Assembly (NCBI GenBank): GCA_021792635.1
Contig: JAJYUH010000009.1
Span: 53,353-117,352, forward strand
Source: Natronospirales bacterium
GTDB lineage: Bacteria > Pseudomonadota > Gammaproteobacteria > Natronospirales > REEB76
DNA length: 64,000 bases
Direction of reading: 5' to 3'
Shown here: piece by piece, positions 17,540 through 26,628 of the stretch
How the letters are laid out: every line of letters starts with the position of its first letter
How positions within the stretch are numbered: the first letter of the stretch is position 1
Notes under the pieces: generated by a model
Told to the model about the DNA's origin: nothing
Database searches by the model: none
Seen by the model: only the letters and a program-made list of their open reading frames with translations
Translations under genes and position numbers: made by a program

Positions 17540-18037
17540 ATGACAGAACGCGCGTTGCTGGCTTCAGCTACCGACACTATATCGGCCGCGGTTCTCGCCC
17601 GCATCACCAGCCCCGTTCCCACCCGCTATCGCCTGCTGGAGGACGGGAGAAAGTCCCCCATCTACGTGTACTGCGCCCTCGACACCCTTGAATATGCCAT
17701 GATCGCCCAACGGCCGTTCCGGATCCTGGCAGACCCGCCCGTTGGCCCATCCATCCAGTTCGCACTCACCTCCGCCGGCCCGACGGCGTCCGCATTACGG
17801 ATATCCGCCGTGATACCCGAACACCTGTCGGCCTTACCAAGCGTGACGGCCATGCCGTCTCGGTGTTGCCCTTACACCCATTTTTTTGTTTCAAGGCAAG
17901 CCTATGAGACATGGTGGGGGACGTTGCCCGACCGCCTCCAGAGGTGTATCGAATGTGTGCCTTTGCGTGAGGCGTGGGCGCAGGCCCACCGCGCCATCTC
18001 CGGATACCAGACTTCTCAATCCTGCGAATGTCGGTAA
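17540..18037 (+). CDS. merB: MerB-like organomercurial (alkylmercury) lyase
   Basis: A 165-residue protein matching the catalytic half of alkylmercury lyase, which cleaves carbon-mercury bonds. CALD gives Cys45 and Asp48, equivalent to Cys96 and Asp99 of MerB; RCCPYTHFF gives Cys109/Cys110, equivalent to Cys159. All three catalytic positions are kept with near-identical spacing. The N-terminus is short: about 42 residues replace the winged-helix-like domain of the usual 210-residue enzyme. Start: ATG with GAGGG upstream; a TTG further upstream lies inside the promoter dyad and is rejected. No merA reductase lies nearby. A MerB relative acting on other organometals cannot be excluded. Confidence 0.78.
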   Translation: MTERALLASATDTISAAVLARITSPVPTRYRLLEDGRKSPIYVYCALDTLEYAMIAQRPFRILADPPVGPSIQFALTSAGPTASALRISAVIPEHLSALPSVTAMPSRCCPYTHFFVSRQAYETWWGTLPDRLQRCIECVPLREAWAQAHRAISGYQTSQSCECR

Positions 18038-18083
18038 GCGGCATGAAATATTGTCACCAAAAAACTTTGGTAAGGACTCGAGC

Positions 18084-18584
18084 ATGACAGCAGCACGACT
18101 TGTTTTCGGATTGCCCCTTTATCGAATTATCGGATTCGCAAGTTTCCTGGTATTTTTCACTATCAACCTCATTGCGCTCTCGACGCCCGTGGCAGATGTA
18201 GGCTGGACCGCCGGCTTGCTCAGCGACCTGAATCTCACAGTCATCCTTAGATCTCTCGTTCTAGCCACCCTGCTCGGCGTACTGACGCCGTTCACCGTGT
18301 ATCTGCTACGCCAGCGCGCAAAAGCGCATCTCGGTGCCTCATCCATGGGAATCGTGTGTTCGGGGTTCCTGTGCCTGCTGGGTCCCCTCTGCTGCGGTGC
18401 GGTTTCCATTGTGCTGGGAGGGTTGGCGGGCCTGCTGCCAGCGACCGCAGCTTATGAATCCCATGTCTACGCCTTTCTCGGGCACTACGAGGGTTTCTTC
18501 TTTTACCTCTCGATCGTACTTCTTGGCTACGCACTGTACATGAACAGCCGCCACATCGCCGCCATGACAGATTCCTCCACCTGA
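18084..18584 (+). CDS. Cys-containing integral membrane protein in the mercury module
   Basis: A 166-residue protein with about four transmembrane helices. The third segment is cysteine-rich (CSGFLCLLGPLCCGAV), reminiscent of thiol-bearing helices in mercury transporters such as MerT and MerC, though I do not recognise the family. AAGGA before the ATG at 18084 supports the start. It lies 46 bases downstream of the MerB-like gene in the same direction, so it is probably expressed from the MerR-type promoter and may import or export the mercury species. Confidence 0.6.
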   Translation: MTAARLVFGLPLYRIIGFASFLVFFTINLIALSTPVADVGWTAGLLSDLNLTVILRSLVLATLLGVLTPFTVYLLRQRAKAHLGASSMGIVCSGFLCLLGPLCCGAVSIVLGGLAGLLPATAAYESHVYAFLGHYEGFFFYLSIVLLGYALYMNSRHIAAMTDSST

Positions 18585-18730
18585 TGCAGGAGCACGTGGG
18601 AACTCATCAGCGACCAGCTGGGCGGGTCAGTCCGAACCAATGAAACGGAAAATAGTTCACTGCTCATGAAAGATTCGATTGTGTGCTAAGATTTCTCACG
18701 GGCGTTGAACCATGCTCAAAGAAGAGAGTC

Positions 18731-19399
18731 ATGAGGTCAGTCGAGATACAAAAACCTCGAACAGCGAACGTGTTAGCGTTGTGTGGTCTTGCGGCTGCGA
18801 TTATTCTCCCGCTGCTGCCGATCGGCAAATGGATCGCGCCGGGCGACTCGATGCGGGCTTTGATGATTCGCGAAGGTGTGTGGTGGTGCTACGGCGCCGC
18901 GGTCATCGCTTGGCTGCACTTTGCGGAACGGCTGCCTGTGGGCTCAATCGGTCTGCGCCGCCCTACCTATAAAACCCTCTTGTTTGCGTTACTGGGGGCG
19001 GCGGCGCTCGTGGCGGTGATGGTCCTGCACTATGGCGTGATTGTGCCGGCGTTTCACCTGAACGCAAGCGCATCCGTCGCGGTGCGCAATCAGATTCTTG
19101 CAAGACCGTACTGGTATCGGTTGCTCCTGGTGCTGCGAGCTGCCGTAGTCGAGGAGATACTCTTCCGCGGGTACATGATTGAAAAAGTCCGCCAACTGAC
19201 CGGCAGTACGCTGCTGGCAGTTACCGTCTCCGTCGTGGCCTTTACTTTCGTTCACCTGCGCGGCTGGGGGCTGGTTCAGCTTATCCCGGTTTTTGGCGGC
19301 GGGGTGATTCTTGCCCTGCTTTATGTGTGGAAGCGCGATCTTCCCAGCAATATGCTTGCGCACTTTCTCACCGATGGGGTGGGCTTCCTGCTGCGCTGA
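18731..19399 (+). CDS. CPBP-family intramembrane protease
   Basis: A 222-residue polytopic membrane protein. EEILFRGY (E141, E142, R146), FTFVHLRG (His about 172) and a late HFLTD form the three CPBP active-site motifs. It is a different branch from the protein at 6201-6950: shorter and with Asp rather than Asn in the third motif. Start at the ATG after AAAGAAGAGAG. Its substrate is unknown; it is not in an obvious operon. Confidence 0.82.
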   Translation: MRSVEIQKPRTANVLALCGLAAAIILPLLPIGKWIAPGDSMRALMIREGVWWCYGAAVIAWLHFAERLPVGSIGLRRPTYKTLLFALLGAAALVAVMVLHYGVIVPAFHLNASASVAVRNQILARPYWYRLLLVLRAAVVEEILFRGYMIEKVRQLTGSTLLAVTVSVVAFTFVHLRGWGLVQLIPVFGGGVILALLYVWKRDLPSNMLAHFLTDGVGFLLR

Positions 19400-19524
19400 G
19401 CTCGGTTCCAAGGACATTACCACCGGCGGCTGGCATTTTTCGTGCTGCGTGGATGGGTACTGCGTACCACGTACCAAGATTCTGGAAATGCCAGCGCAGC
19501 GCAACTTCTCATCCTCACGGGTAA

Positions 19525-19546
19525 CCTGTCTGCAACAGGGTTTTTT
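19525..19546 (+). terminator. Probable rho-independent terminator
   Basis: CCTGT at 19525-19529 pairs with ACAGG at 19535-19539 over a 5-base loop and is followed by GTTTTTT. It lies about 125 bases after the CPBP stop and directly before the converging glycosyltransferase stop. The stem is short, so strength is uncertain. Confidence 0.5.
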
Positions 19547-20609
19547 AGTGCGCCCGCGCCGCCATCAGTTCCACAAGTTTTTGGGTGACGTCTTCCACGC
19601 GGATCAGATCCATGGCCCGCAGATCGCGTACACGCGTGCCCCAAGGCGCGGTCGCCGCATCCTGATGATTGAACTCGCGCATGGCCTCGGGATAGCGGTT
19701 CACGCACCAGTGGCGGCTGAAGTAGGGCGCGGCGCGCTCGGGGTTGGTGCTGGCGTACAGACCGATTACCGGCGTGCCGACGGCGGTGGCCATATGGGCG
19801 GGGCCGGAGTCCGGCGAGATCAGCGCCGCGGCGCGCTGCAATACGGCTAGCAGTTGTTTCAGATTGGTCTGCCCGATCAGATTCAGCGGCGGGGTGCGGG
19901 TCGCCGCCAGGATGGCGCGACCGTAATCCTGCTCCACCGCGCCCGGTCCGCTGGTCAGCAGCACCCGCATGCCCAGGGTCTGCGCCGCATAATCCGCCAC
20001 TGCGGCATAGCGCTCCGCACGCCAATTGCGGAAATTGCGGAAACGGGCGTTGGCGCAGGGGCTGATGACGAGTGCCGGTACCGTGTCTGGGATATGCTCA
20101 CGGGCGAAGGCTGCGGCTGCCGCCGGAATGGGGATGTCCCAGCGCAGCACGCGCTCGGTGATGCCGCAGGCTTGCGCAAAACCGAACAGACTGTCCATCA
20201 CATGCTGGCGCGGCTGGTACGAAATGCGTCGGTTGGTGAACAGCCACTGGTAATCATGGGCCCGCTCCCGATCGAAACCGAGTTTTACCGGCGCCCGCAC
20301 GGCAAAAACGCTCGCCAGGCTGGCACGCAGGGACATTTGCATGTGCAATAATAAATCGAAACGCCGACCGCGCAGGGTACGGCGCAGTTCGCGATAGGCG
20401 TGCAAGCCTTTCGCCTTGTCGAAGATGATAAACTCAATGCCGGGGATGTCCCCCACCAGACCCGCTTCCAGCCGTCCGATGATCCAGGTGAAGCACGTCC
20501 CGGGCCAGGCAGCCTGGAGCGTGCGCACCACCGGCAAGGCATGGCATACGTCGCCTACCGCCGACAGGCGCAGAATGCAGACGCGGGCGGGTGACATCGT
20601 ATGGGACAT
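19545..20609 (-). CDS. Glycosyltransferase family 9 (LPS heptosyltransferase-like)
   Basis: A 354-residue GT9 enzyme of LPS core assembly. The N-terminal domain shows ILRLSAVGDVCHALPVVRTLQAAWP, the acceptor-side loop, and the C-terminal donor domain shows LISPDSGPAHMATAVGTPVIGLYAS, the ADP-heptose-binding motif. WaaC/WaaF-type enzymes add heptose to Kdo2-lipid A; which step this one does cannot be told. Start codons of this gene and of kdkA on the other strand are only five bases apart, so each promoter must lie within the other coding region. A second ATG four codons in is possible. Confidence 0.85.
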   Translation of the reverse strand: MSHTMSPARVCILRLSAVGDVCHALPVVRTLQAAWPGTCFTWIIGRLEAGLVGDIPGIEFIIFDKAKGLHAYRELRRTLRGRRFDLLLHMQMSLRASLASVFAVRAPVKLGFDRERAHDYQWLFTNRRISYQPRQHVMDSLFGFAQACGITERVLRWDIPIPAAAAAFAREHIPDTVPALVISPCANARFRNFRNWRAERYAAVADYAAQTLGMRVLLTSGPGAVEQDYGRAILAATRTPPLNLIGQTNLKQLLAVLQRAAALISPDSGPAHMATAVGTPVIGLYASTNPERAAPYFSRHWCVNRYPEAMREFNHQDAATAPWGTRVRDLRAMDLIRVEDVTQKLVELMAARAH

Positions 20610-20614
20610 GGCTG

Positions 20615-21328
20615 ATGACGACGCAGATACTCACCACCAAGCGGCGGTTCATCCTATACGATGACTCGCTTACAAGCCACGCGAGCGAGGAGTTGTTCAC
20701 GGTGCGTCACTGGGCCCGCCACGGGCCGCTGCGGGGCGCCGGCGGCGGACGCGGTAACACCTGGATTGTGGCCGGTGAGTGCGATGAATGGGTGTTGCGC
20801 CATTATCGCCGCGGCGGTCTGACGGCGCATTTCGTGACGGATTATTACCTGTGGACCGGCCTTTCCAGGACCCGGCCCTGGTGTGAATGGAACCTGTTGG
20901 CGGAACTATATAAGAAAGGCCTGCCAGTGCCCCGGCCGGTGGCGGCACAGGTGGTGCGCCGCGGTCCGGGGTACCGGGGCGATCTCCTCACCCGCCGCAT
21001 TCCCGACAGCCGTGCGCTGGCCGCCTGCCTGCGGGACGACCGCATCGAACTTATCCCGTGGCGCGCCATCGGCGCCTGCATCCGCCGCTTCCACGATGCC
21101 GGTGTCTATCACGCCGACCTTAACGCCCACAACATCCTCGTCAACACCCGCCACGAGATTTTCGTGATTGATTTTGACCGCGGTGAACACCGTACCCCCG
21201 GCGCGCTCTGGCAGGAAGCCAACCTCGGGCGGCTGCTGCGCTCGCTGCGCAAACTGACAAGCCCGGGTTTCGCCGAGGCACATGCCTGGCCGGCATTGCG
21301 GGAAGGATATGACAGCGGGTGCGGCTGA
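20615..21328 (+). CDS. kdkA: 3-deoxy-D-manno-octulosonic acid (Kdo) kinase
   Basis: A 237-residue kinase of the protein-kinase fold that phosphorylates Kdo in lipid A-linked core. YHADLNAHNILV is the catalytic loop (Asp and Asn as base and metal ligand) and VIDFDRG the metal-binding DFD. A glycine-rich GAGGGRGNTW near the start forms the phosphate loop. It is flanked by the GT9 gene and the lauroyltransferase-like gene, in agreement with an LPS role. Kdo phosphorylation is typical of bacteria with a single Kdo residue. The ribosome binding site is weak. Confidence 0.87.
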   Translation: MTTQILTTKRRFILYDDSLTSHASEELFTVRHWARHGPLRGAGGGRGNTWIVAGECDEWVLRHYRRGGLTAHFVTDYYLWTGLSRTRPWCEWNLLAELYKKGLPVPRPVAAQVVRRGPGYRGDLLTRRIPDSRALAACLRDDRIELIPWRAIGACIRRFHDAGVYHADLNAHNILVNTRHEIFVIDFDRGEHRTPGALWQEANLGRLLRSLRKLTSPGFAEAHAWPALREGYDSGCG

Positions 21329-21329
21329 T

Positions 21330-22217
21330 TCAGTCCCGCGGTACCACCTTGAAACGGTCGTGGCTCCAGAGATACTGTTCCGGTGCGCGGCGGACATGCT
21401 CCTCCAGCAGCCTGTTGATGCGCAGCGTATCGGCCAGCGGATCGTCCGTGGGGAAATTTTTCAGGGCTGGGTAGAATACCAGCCGATAACCGCGGTTACC
21501 CGGAAGACGTTCGCCGAAGAACGGCACCACCGGCGCCTGGCTGACACGCGCCAGGCGCGTGAGAGCGGGGTTGGTGGGGGCGGGAACCCCGAAGAAGGGC
21601 ACCAGGATGCTGCCCCGGCCGCGATAGCCCTGATCCACGGCATACCAGACGGGCTTGCCTTCCTTGAGACTCTTCAGCAGCAGACGCACATCGTTGCGCG
21701 GGATGGCGCGTTCGAACAGCCGTTCCCGGTTGCGGCGCATGATTTCCTCGATGACCGGGTTGGGCAGGGGCCGGTACATCAAATGCATGTCGGTGCAGCG
21801 CCTGAGGATGCGGCCAATCATTTCCAGTTGGGTGAAATGACCGGCCAGCAGCAGTACGCCATGGCCCGCGGCGCGCGCCTCCTGCAAGTATTCGACCCCA
21901 CGCACTTCGTATACGAGCCTGCGCAAACGTTTTTCACTCATCCACCAGCACATCCCGAATTCGATAATGCCCATGCCGATGGAAGCGAAATGTCTTTTGG
22001 CGATACTGGAGCGGGTTTTTCCGTCCATATCCGGAAAGCACATTTGCAGATTAACCCGCGTCACGCGCCAGCGGCGGCTGGCCAGAAATCGCAGACACCA
22101 ACCGATGCGGCGGCCGACGGCCATTTGCAGCGGGTAAGGAAGCCACACGGTGAAGCGGATGAATCCCAGCAGCAACCAGGTGGGCCAGTAGCGGGGTTTC
22201 AGAAGGCGGCGTTTCAT
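21330..22217 (-). CDS. lpxL: Lipid A lauroyl acyltransferase (LpxL/HtrB family)
   Basis: A 295-residue inner-membrane acyltransferase. After one N-terminal hydrophobic stretch (WPTWLLLGFIRFTVWLPYPLQ) it has the catalytic H-x4-E motif in AGHFTQLE, and further LpxL-family blocks (MYRPLPNPVIEEIMRRNRERLF, VWYAVDQGYRGRGSILVPFFG). The enzyme adds a secondary acyl chain to Kdo2-lipid IVA using acyl-ACP. It converges on kdkA with a one-base gap and is divergent from hldE. LpxM or LpxP specificity is possible. Confidence 0.88.
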   Translation of the reverse strand: MKRRLLKPRYWPTWLLLGFIRFTVWLPYPLQMAVGRRIGWCLRFLASRRWRVTRVNLQMCFPDMDGKTRSSIAKRHFASIGMGIIEFGMCWWMSEKRLRRLVYEVRGVEYLQEARAAGHGVLLLAGHFTQLEMIGRILRRCTDMHLMYRPLPNPVIEEIMRRNRERLFERAIPRNDVRLLLKSLKEGKPVWYAVDQGYRGRGSILVPFFGVPAPTNPALTRLARVSQAPVVPFFGERLPGNRGYRLVFYPALKNFPTDDPLADTLRINRLLEEHVRRAPEQYLWSHDRFKVVPRD

Positions 22218-22340
22218 ATATATCGAGGCTTATGTCGCATGGCAGCAGTGTAGCGGTCGTTTCGACCCGGGTACAGGAGGCCGCCGCACGCAGCGCCCAT
22301 GTTATGATGCGGCGCGTTTCCCAGGATTGTTGGGGCTTCC

Positions 22341-23759
22341 ATGAACATCCGCATTCCGCAGTTTGACGGCGTGCGCGTGCTGGTGGCGGGTGACGTGATG
22401 CTGGACCGTTACTGGTTCGGCGCCACCGGCCGCATTTCCCCCGAGGCGCCGGTACCGGTGGTGCACGTACGTGATACCGAAGAACGCCCCGGCGGCGCCG
22501 GTAACGTGGCGGTGAACCTGGCCAGTCTGGGCGTGCGCTGTACGGTCACCGGCATCACCGGCGATGACGCCATCGCGGATGCGCTGGCGACATCCATGGA
22601 AAAGCGCGGGGTGCGCTGCCAATTCGTCCGCCTCAAGCACGCCGCCACCATCACCAAGCTGCGGGTGCTGTCGCGTCATCAGCAGTTGATCCGCCTCGAT
22701 TTCGAAGAAACTTTCGGCAGCTTTACCGGCGCTCCACTGTTGCCGGTATTCAAGCGGGAACTGTCGGACAGCGACGTGGTGATCCTCTCCGACTACGGCA
22801 AGGGCAGCTTGAGCGCGGGGCAGGAACTGATCGCCGCCGCGCGTGCCGCCGGCAAGCCGGTACTGGTGGATCCCAAGGGGCGCGACTTCGGCAAATATAA
22901 AGGTGTCACAGCAATCACGCCCAATCTGGCGGAGCTGGAAGCGGTGACGGGTGCGTGCCCGGACGAAGCCAGCCTTGTGCAGAAGGGCGAGAAGCTGCGT
23001 GACGAACTGGGCTTGAAAGCGCTGCTGGTGACGCGCAGCGAGCACGGCATGACGCTGCTGGAATCCGGCCGGCCGCCGCTGCACCTGCCGACCCAGGCGC
23101 TGGAAGTCTCCGATGTCACCGGTGCCGGCGACACCGTGATCGCGCTGCTGGCTGCGGGTCTCGGCGCCGGTCTGGCGTTTGCGGATGCGGCGGCCCTCGC
23201 TAATCTTGCGGCCGGCCTGGTGGTGGCGAAGCTCGGCTCCGCCACGGTCACACCGGCGGAACTCAGGCTTGCGGCCCACAGCCGCAGCGGCGGCGTGCTC
23301 ACCGAAACGGCGGTCATGGACGCGGTGACCCATGCCCGCAGCCAGGGTGAGCGTATCGTCATGACCAACGGCGTCTTCGATATCCTGCACGCCGGGCATG
23401 TGGCCTATCTCAGGGAGGCGCGCAAGCTGGGCGACCGGCTGATTGTGGCGGTGAACGATGATGCATCGGTGCAGCGCCTGAAAGGCGCGGGTCGGCCCAT
23501 CAATACCGTGGCGAACCGCATGCAAGTGCTCGCAGCGCTTTCCTGTGTGGACTGGGTGGTGGCGTTTCCGGAAGATACGCCGGAACGACTCATCTGCGAG
23601 CTGCTGCCGGATATCCTGGTGAAAGGCGGCGATTACAAGCCGCAGGATGTGGCGGGTTACCAGTGTGTGACCAGGGGCGGCGGTGAGGTGCGCATCCTGC
23701 AATACATCGCGGGGTTGTCCACCACTGCCATGATCAACGCCATGCGTAAATCCTGCTGA
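22341..23759 (+). CDS. hldE: Bifunctional heptose-7-phosphate kinase / heptose-1-phosphate adenylyltransferase
   Basis: A 472-residue fused enzyme of ADP-heptose synthesis. The N-terminal ribokinase-like half (about 1-325) shows GDVMLDRYWFG, the PGGAGNVAVNLASLG substrate loop and DVTGAGDTVIA, with the catalytic Asp. The C-terminal nucleotidyltransferase half (about 340-472) shows MTNGVFDILHAGHV, containing the H-x-G-H motif. Length and order equal the usual HldE (RfaE). It supplies ADP-heptose for the GT9 enzyme nearby and is followed after six bases by waaA, forming an LPS operon. Confidence 0.95.
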   Translation: MNIRIPQFDGVRVLVAGDVMLDRYWFGATGRISPEAPVPVVHVRDTEERPGGAGNVAVNLASLGVRCTVTGITGDDAIADALATSMEKRGVRCQFVRLKHAATITKLRVLSRHQQLIRLDFEETFGSFTGAPLLPVFKRELSDSDVVILSDYGKGSLSAGQELIAAARAAGKPVLVDPKGRDFGKYKGVTAITPNLAELEAVTGACPDEASLVQKGEKLRDELGLKALLVTRSEHGMTLLESGRPPLHLPTQALEVSDVTGAGDTVIALLAAGLGAGLAFADAAALANLAAGLVVAKLGSATVTPAELRLAAHSRSGGVLTETAVMDAVTHARSQGERIVMTNGVFDILHAGHVAYLREARKLGDRLIVAVNDDASVQRLKGAGRPINTVANRMQVLAALSCVDWVVAFPEDTPERLICELLPDILVKGGDYKPQDVAGYQCVTRGGGEVRILQYIAGLSTTAMINAMRKSC

Positions 23760-23765
23760 GGTTCC

Positions 23766-25034
23766 GTGCGCTTCCTGTATTCCCTGGCTTTGTTGCTGCT
23801 TTTGCCGTTCGCTTTGAGCTGGCTCATGTGGCGTACGTTGCGACAGACCGGTCATGCCGACAGGCTCGGCGAACGCTTCGGCAGCTCACCGTATCTCGCG
23901 CGCAATGAAATCATCTGGATACACGGTGCCTCGGTGGGGGAGATTCGTGCCGCAGCACCGCTGGTGAAGAGGCTGCACCGGCAGTTTCCGCAGCATCCGC
24001 TGTTGGTCACCAGCTTCACCGGTACGGGGCGCGCGCAGGCACAGGCGTTGTTCGGTGAGCGCGTGCTCGTCGCGCAACTGCCCTACGATCTGCCATTCTG
24101 TGTGAATCGCTGGCTCAAGTGCGTAAGTCCGGCCATCGGCATTATCATGGAAACCGAGATCTGGCCGAACCTGTTTTCTGTCTGTGCCCGTCGCCGCATA
24201 CCGCTGTTGATGGTGAGTGCACGCCTGTCGGAGCGGGCGCTCAGCCGCTATCGGCGTTTCCGCGTGCTGGTGCGTAACGCGCTCACGCAGGTGACGATGA
24301 TCGCCGCCCAGACCGAGGGCGATGCGGAATATTTCCGGCGTCTGGGGGTGTCGCCGGAGCACCTGGAAATCAACGGCAATCTCAAATTCGATGTGCAATT
24401 CCCGGAAGACACCCCGGCCCAGGGCCGCGCCTTGCGCGAACGCCTGTTCGGTCGTGCCACCGTGGTGGTGGCGGGCAGCACCCGCGAGGGTGAGGAAAGC
24501 ATGGTATTGCAGGCGTTCCGCACCCTGCTGGGAAAATACCCCGCCTGCACGCTGGTGCTGGCGCCGCGCCATCCGCAGCGCACTACGGTGGTGGCCGAGC
24601 GGATCAAAAGCGCCGGATTTTCCTGTTTCCGGCGCAGCGCCGGTGAGGCCCGGCTGCAGGCCGGCGACGTACTGCTGCTGGACACACTCGGCGAACTGGC
24701 GCGCTTTTATGCGGCAGGCGACCTGGCTTTCGTGGGCGGCAGTCTGGTGCCGGTGGGCGGACACAATCTTCTGGAACCGGCGGCCCTGAGTCTGCCGGTG
24801 CTGGCCGGGCCGCATCTTGCCAATGTGCGCGATATCGCCGTACTGCTCAAGGACGCGGGCGGCCTCATTGTGGTGGAGGATGCCAAAGCTCTGGGCGAAG
24901 CCTTTATCTGGCTGGTGGGTAACCGTGTCACGCGCGAGCACATCGGTCAGGCGGCGCAGCAGACCGTGGCGGCGAATCGCGGCGCGCTCGCGCGCACATT
25001 GCTGCTGGTGGAAAAGCACCTCACCCGCGCTTGA
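23766..25034 (+). CDS. waaA: 3-deoxy-D-manno-octulosonic acid transferase
   Basis: A 422-residue inner-membrane Kdo transferase (KdtA, GT30). A single N-terminal anchor (LYSLALLLLLPFALSWLMW) precedes two Rossmann-like domains. Family blocks include WIHGASVGEIRAAAPL (with the catalytic Glu), ETEIWPNLF, and FVGGSLVPVGGHNLLEPAAL near the donor site. It adds Kdo to lipid IVA from CMP-Kdo. The start is a GTG six bases after the hldE stop, so the two are coupled. With kdkA present, a monofunctional enzyme adding one Kdo is plausible. Confidence 0.94.
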   Translation: MRFLYSLALLLLLPFALSWLMWRTLRQTGHADRLGERFGSSPYLARNEIIWIHGASVGEIRAAAPLVKRLHRQFPQHPLLVTSFTGTGRAQAQALFGERVLVAQLPYDLPFCVNRWLKCVSPAIGIIMETEIWPNLFSVCARRRIPLLMVSARLSERALSRYRRFRVLVRNALTQVTMIAAQTEGDAEYFRRLGVSPEHLEINGNLKFDVQFPEDTPAQGRALRERLFGRATVVVAGSTREGEESMVLQAFRTLLGKYPACTLVLAPRHPQRTTVVAERIKSAGFSCFRRSAGEARLQAGDVLLLDTLGELARFYAAGDLAFVGGSLVPVGGHNLLEPAALSLPVLAGPHLANVRDIAVLLKDAGGLIVVEDAKALGEAFIWLVGNRVTREHIGQAAQQTVAANRGALARTLLLVEKHLTRA

Positions 25035-25076
25035 ATGGGTGAGGCGCCGTGAGACAGGGACGCTCTGAAAATTGCG

Positions 25077-26489
25077 TCAGCCGCCAGCCGGGTCCTGAAT
25101 CAGATGGGTCGCCGGTGCGGGCACCACCAGCAGCGCGTTGATCTGCTGCACATCCTGCGGATTCAGGATGCCGGCGGCCTGCTTGAGCTGCAGCACGCTG
25201 GTCAGATAGGTATCGCGGCTCTGGGCGAAATTCGTCTGTGCGGTAACCAGGTTCTGGCGCGCCAGCAGCACATCTACGATGGTGCGGGTGCCTACCCGCA
25301 TGCCGGTTTCCATGCCCTGCAGTGAGGTTTCATTGGATTTTACCGATTGCCGCAGCGCTTTCACCTGGGAGATGCCGGTGAGCACGCCCAGATACGCAGT
25401 GCGGGTCTGCTGTTCGGTCTGACGCGTCACCAATTGCACCTGGTCCTGGGCCGCGTCGTACTGACGCTCCGCCTGCGTTACTTGTGCGCTCACGCTGCCG
25501 CCGGAGAAGATCGGCACGGATAATTGCAGCCCGAGGACAGTGCCGTTGGTGTCGCTGAGTTCATTGAATTGCGAGCCTAATGCACTGAAGTCGTTGTTGT
25601 TCTGATTCTTGGTGTGCTGCAGCGTAAGATTCAGCGTCGGGTAGTTGCCGGCGCGCTTGATGGATACGAGACTGGCAGCCACGGCTGCCGCTGCCTGGGC
25701 CGCCATGAGGTTCGGATTCTGTTTAAGCGCCGTAGCCACCCATTGCGTGGTGTTATCCGGATCAGGTGCGCGCAGCGGCATATCGGCGGGCGGCTGCTGC
25801 AACTCGCCCACCGGCTGGCCGGTGATGGCGCGCAGCGATTCCTCGGCATTGATCACCTGCTGCTGGGCGGCGATCTCGGTGGCCACCGACTGGTCGTAGG
25901 CCGCCTTGGCGTTCTGCACGTCGGTGATGGCGCTCATGCCCACCTGATATTTCACCTTGGTCTGTTCCAGTTGTTTGGCGTTGGCTTCCGTGGCGGCGTG
26001 ATCGGCCGCCAGGGTATCGCGTGCGGTGATCACGTTGAAGTAAGCCGTCGCCGTACGCACGATCAGGTCCTGCTGAGCGGCCAGATACTGGGCTTGCGCC
26101 TGGGCCACGGAGGCATCCGCCTGCTTGATGGTTTCCCAGGCAGCCCAGTTGAAGATGGGCTGGGTGATCTGAATGCTGTAGGCAGTGGAATAATTGTTCG
26201 AATCATAATTGCCCTGAATGGGACCGTTGGGACCGAAGCCGAAGGGTTCGGAACCGTTTGAGCGCTGGATATTGCGGCTCGCATTCAGCCCCACGTTCGG
26301 CAGATAGCCCGCCCGGGCGATGGGCTTGTTCTCCAGCGCCGCCTCGTAGTTGGCCTGGGCCTGGGCGAAGGTGGGATCATTTTTGAGGGCCAGTTGATAG
26401 ACATTCCACAAATCGGCGCTGTAGGCGGGTGCCGCGGCCACAAGGCCCGCCACGACGAGTACGGGAAGAAAAGCACGCATGGTATTCAC
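25077..26489 (-). CDS. tolC: TolC-family outer membrane channel
   Basis: A 470-residue outer-membrane efflux protein with a signal peptide ending at APAYSADLW. The two halves repeat the TolC helical pattern: LALKNDPTFAQAQANYEAALENKPIARAGYLP in the first and LKQNPNLMAAQAAAAVAASLVSIKRAGNYP in the second. It forms the exit duct for type I secretion or RND pumps. The GTG at 26487-26489 and an ATG nine bases later are both placed after AGGAG; I keep the GTG. It follows the rhodanese and pcm genes on the same strand. No secretion ATPase lies beside it, so it probably serves several pumps. Confidence 0.9.
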   Translation of the reverse strand: MNTMRAFLPVLVVAGLVAAAPAYSADLWNVYQLALKNDPTFAQAQANYEAALENKPIARAGYLPNVGLNASRNIQRSNGSEPFGFGPNGPIQGNYDSNNYSTAYSIQITQPIFNWAAWETIKQADASVAQAQAQYLAAQQDLIVRTATAYFNVITARDTLAADHAATEANAKQLEQTKVKYQVGMSAITDVQNAKAAYDQSVATEIAAQQQVINAEESLRAITGQPVGELQQPPADMPLRAPDPDNTTQWVATALKQNPNLMAAQAAAAVAASLVSIKRAGNYPTLNLTLQHTKNQNNNDFSALGSQFNELSDTNGTVLGLQLSVPIFSGGSVSAQVTQAERQYDAAQDQVQLVTRQTEQQTRTAYLGVLTGISQVKALRQSVKSNETSLQGMETGMRVGTRTIVDVLLARQNLVTAQTNFAQSRDTYLTSVLQLKQAAGILNPQDVQQINALLVVPAPATHLIQDPAGG

Positions 26490-26628
26490 CTTGGCTCCTG
26501 TTTCCTTCAGGTGTATTGGTCAAATATAACACTATAACATTTGGGGGGCGGCTGCAAGCGCTGCAAAAGCGAATTGGTTTCCCGTACCGGAGACCTGGGC
26601 TTGAACGCACATGCAGTGGGCCACGGCT

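Noticed and set aside
22302..23855. Long open frame (about 517 codons) antisense to hldE
   Set aside because: It is His/Arg/Gln-rich with no domain and mirrors the codon bias of a G+C-rich gene on the other strand; hldE is beyond doubt.
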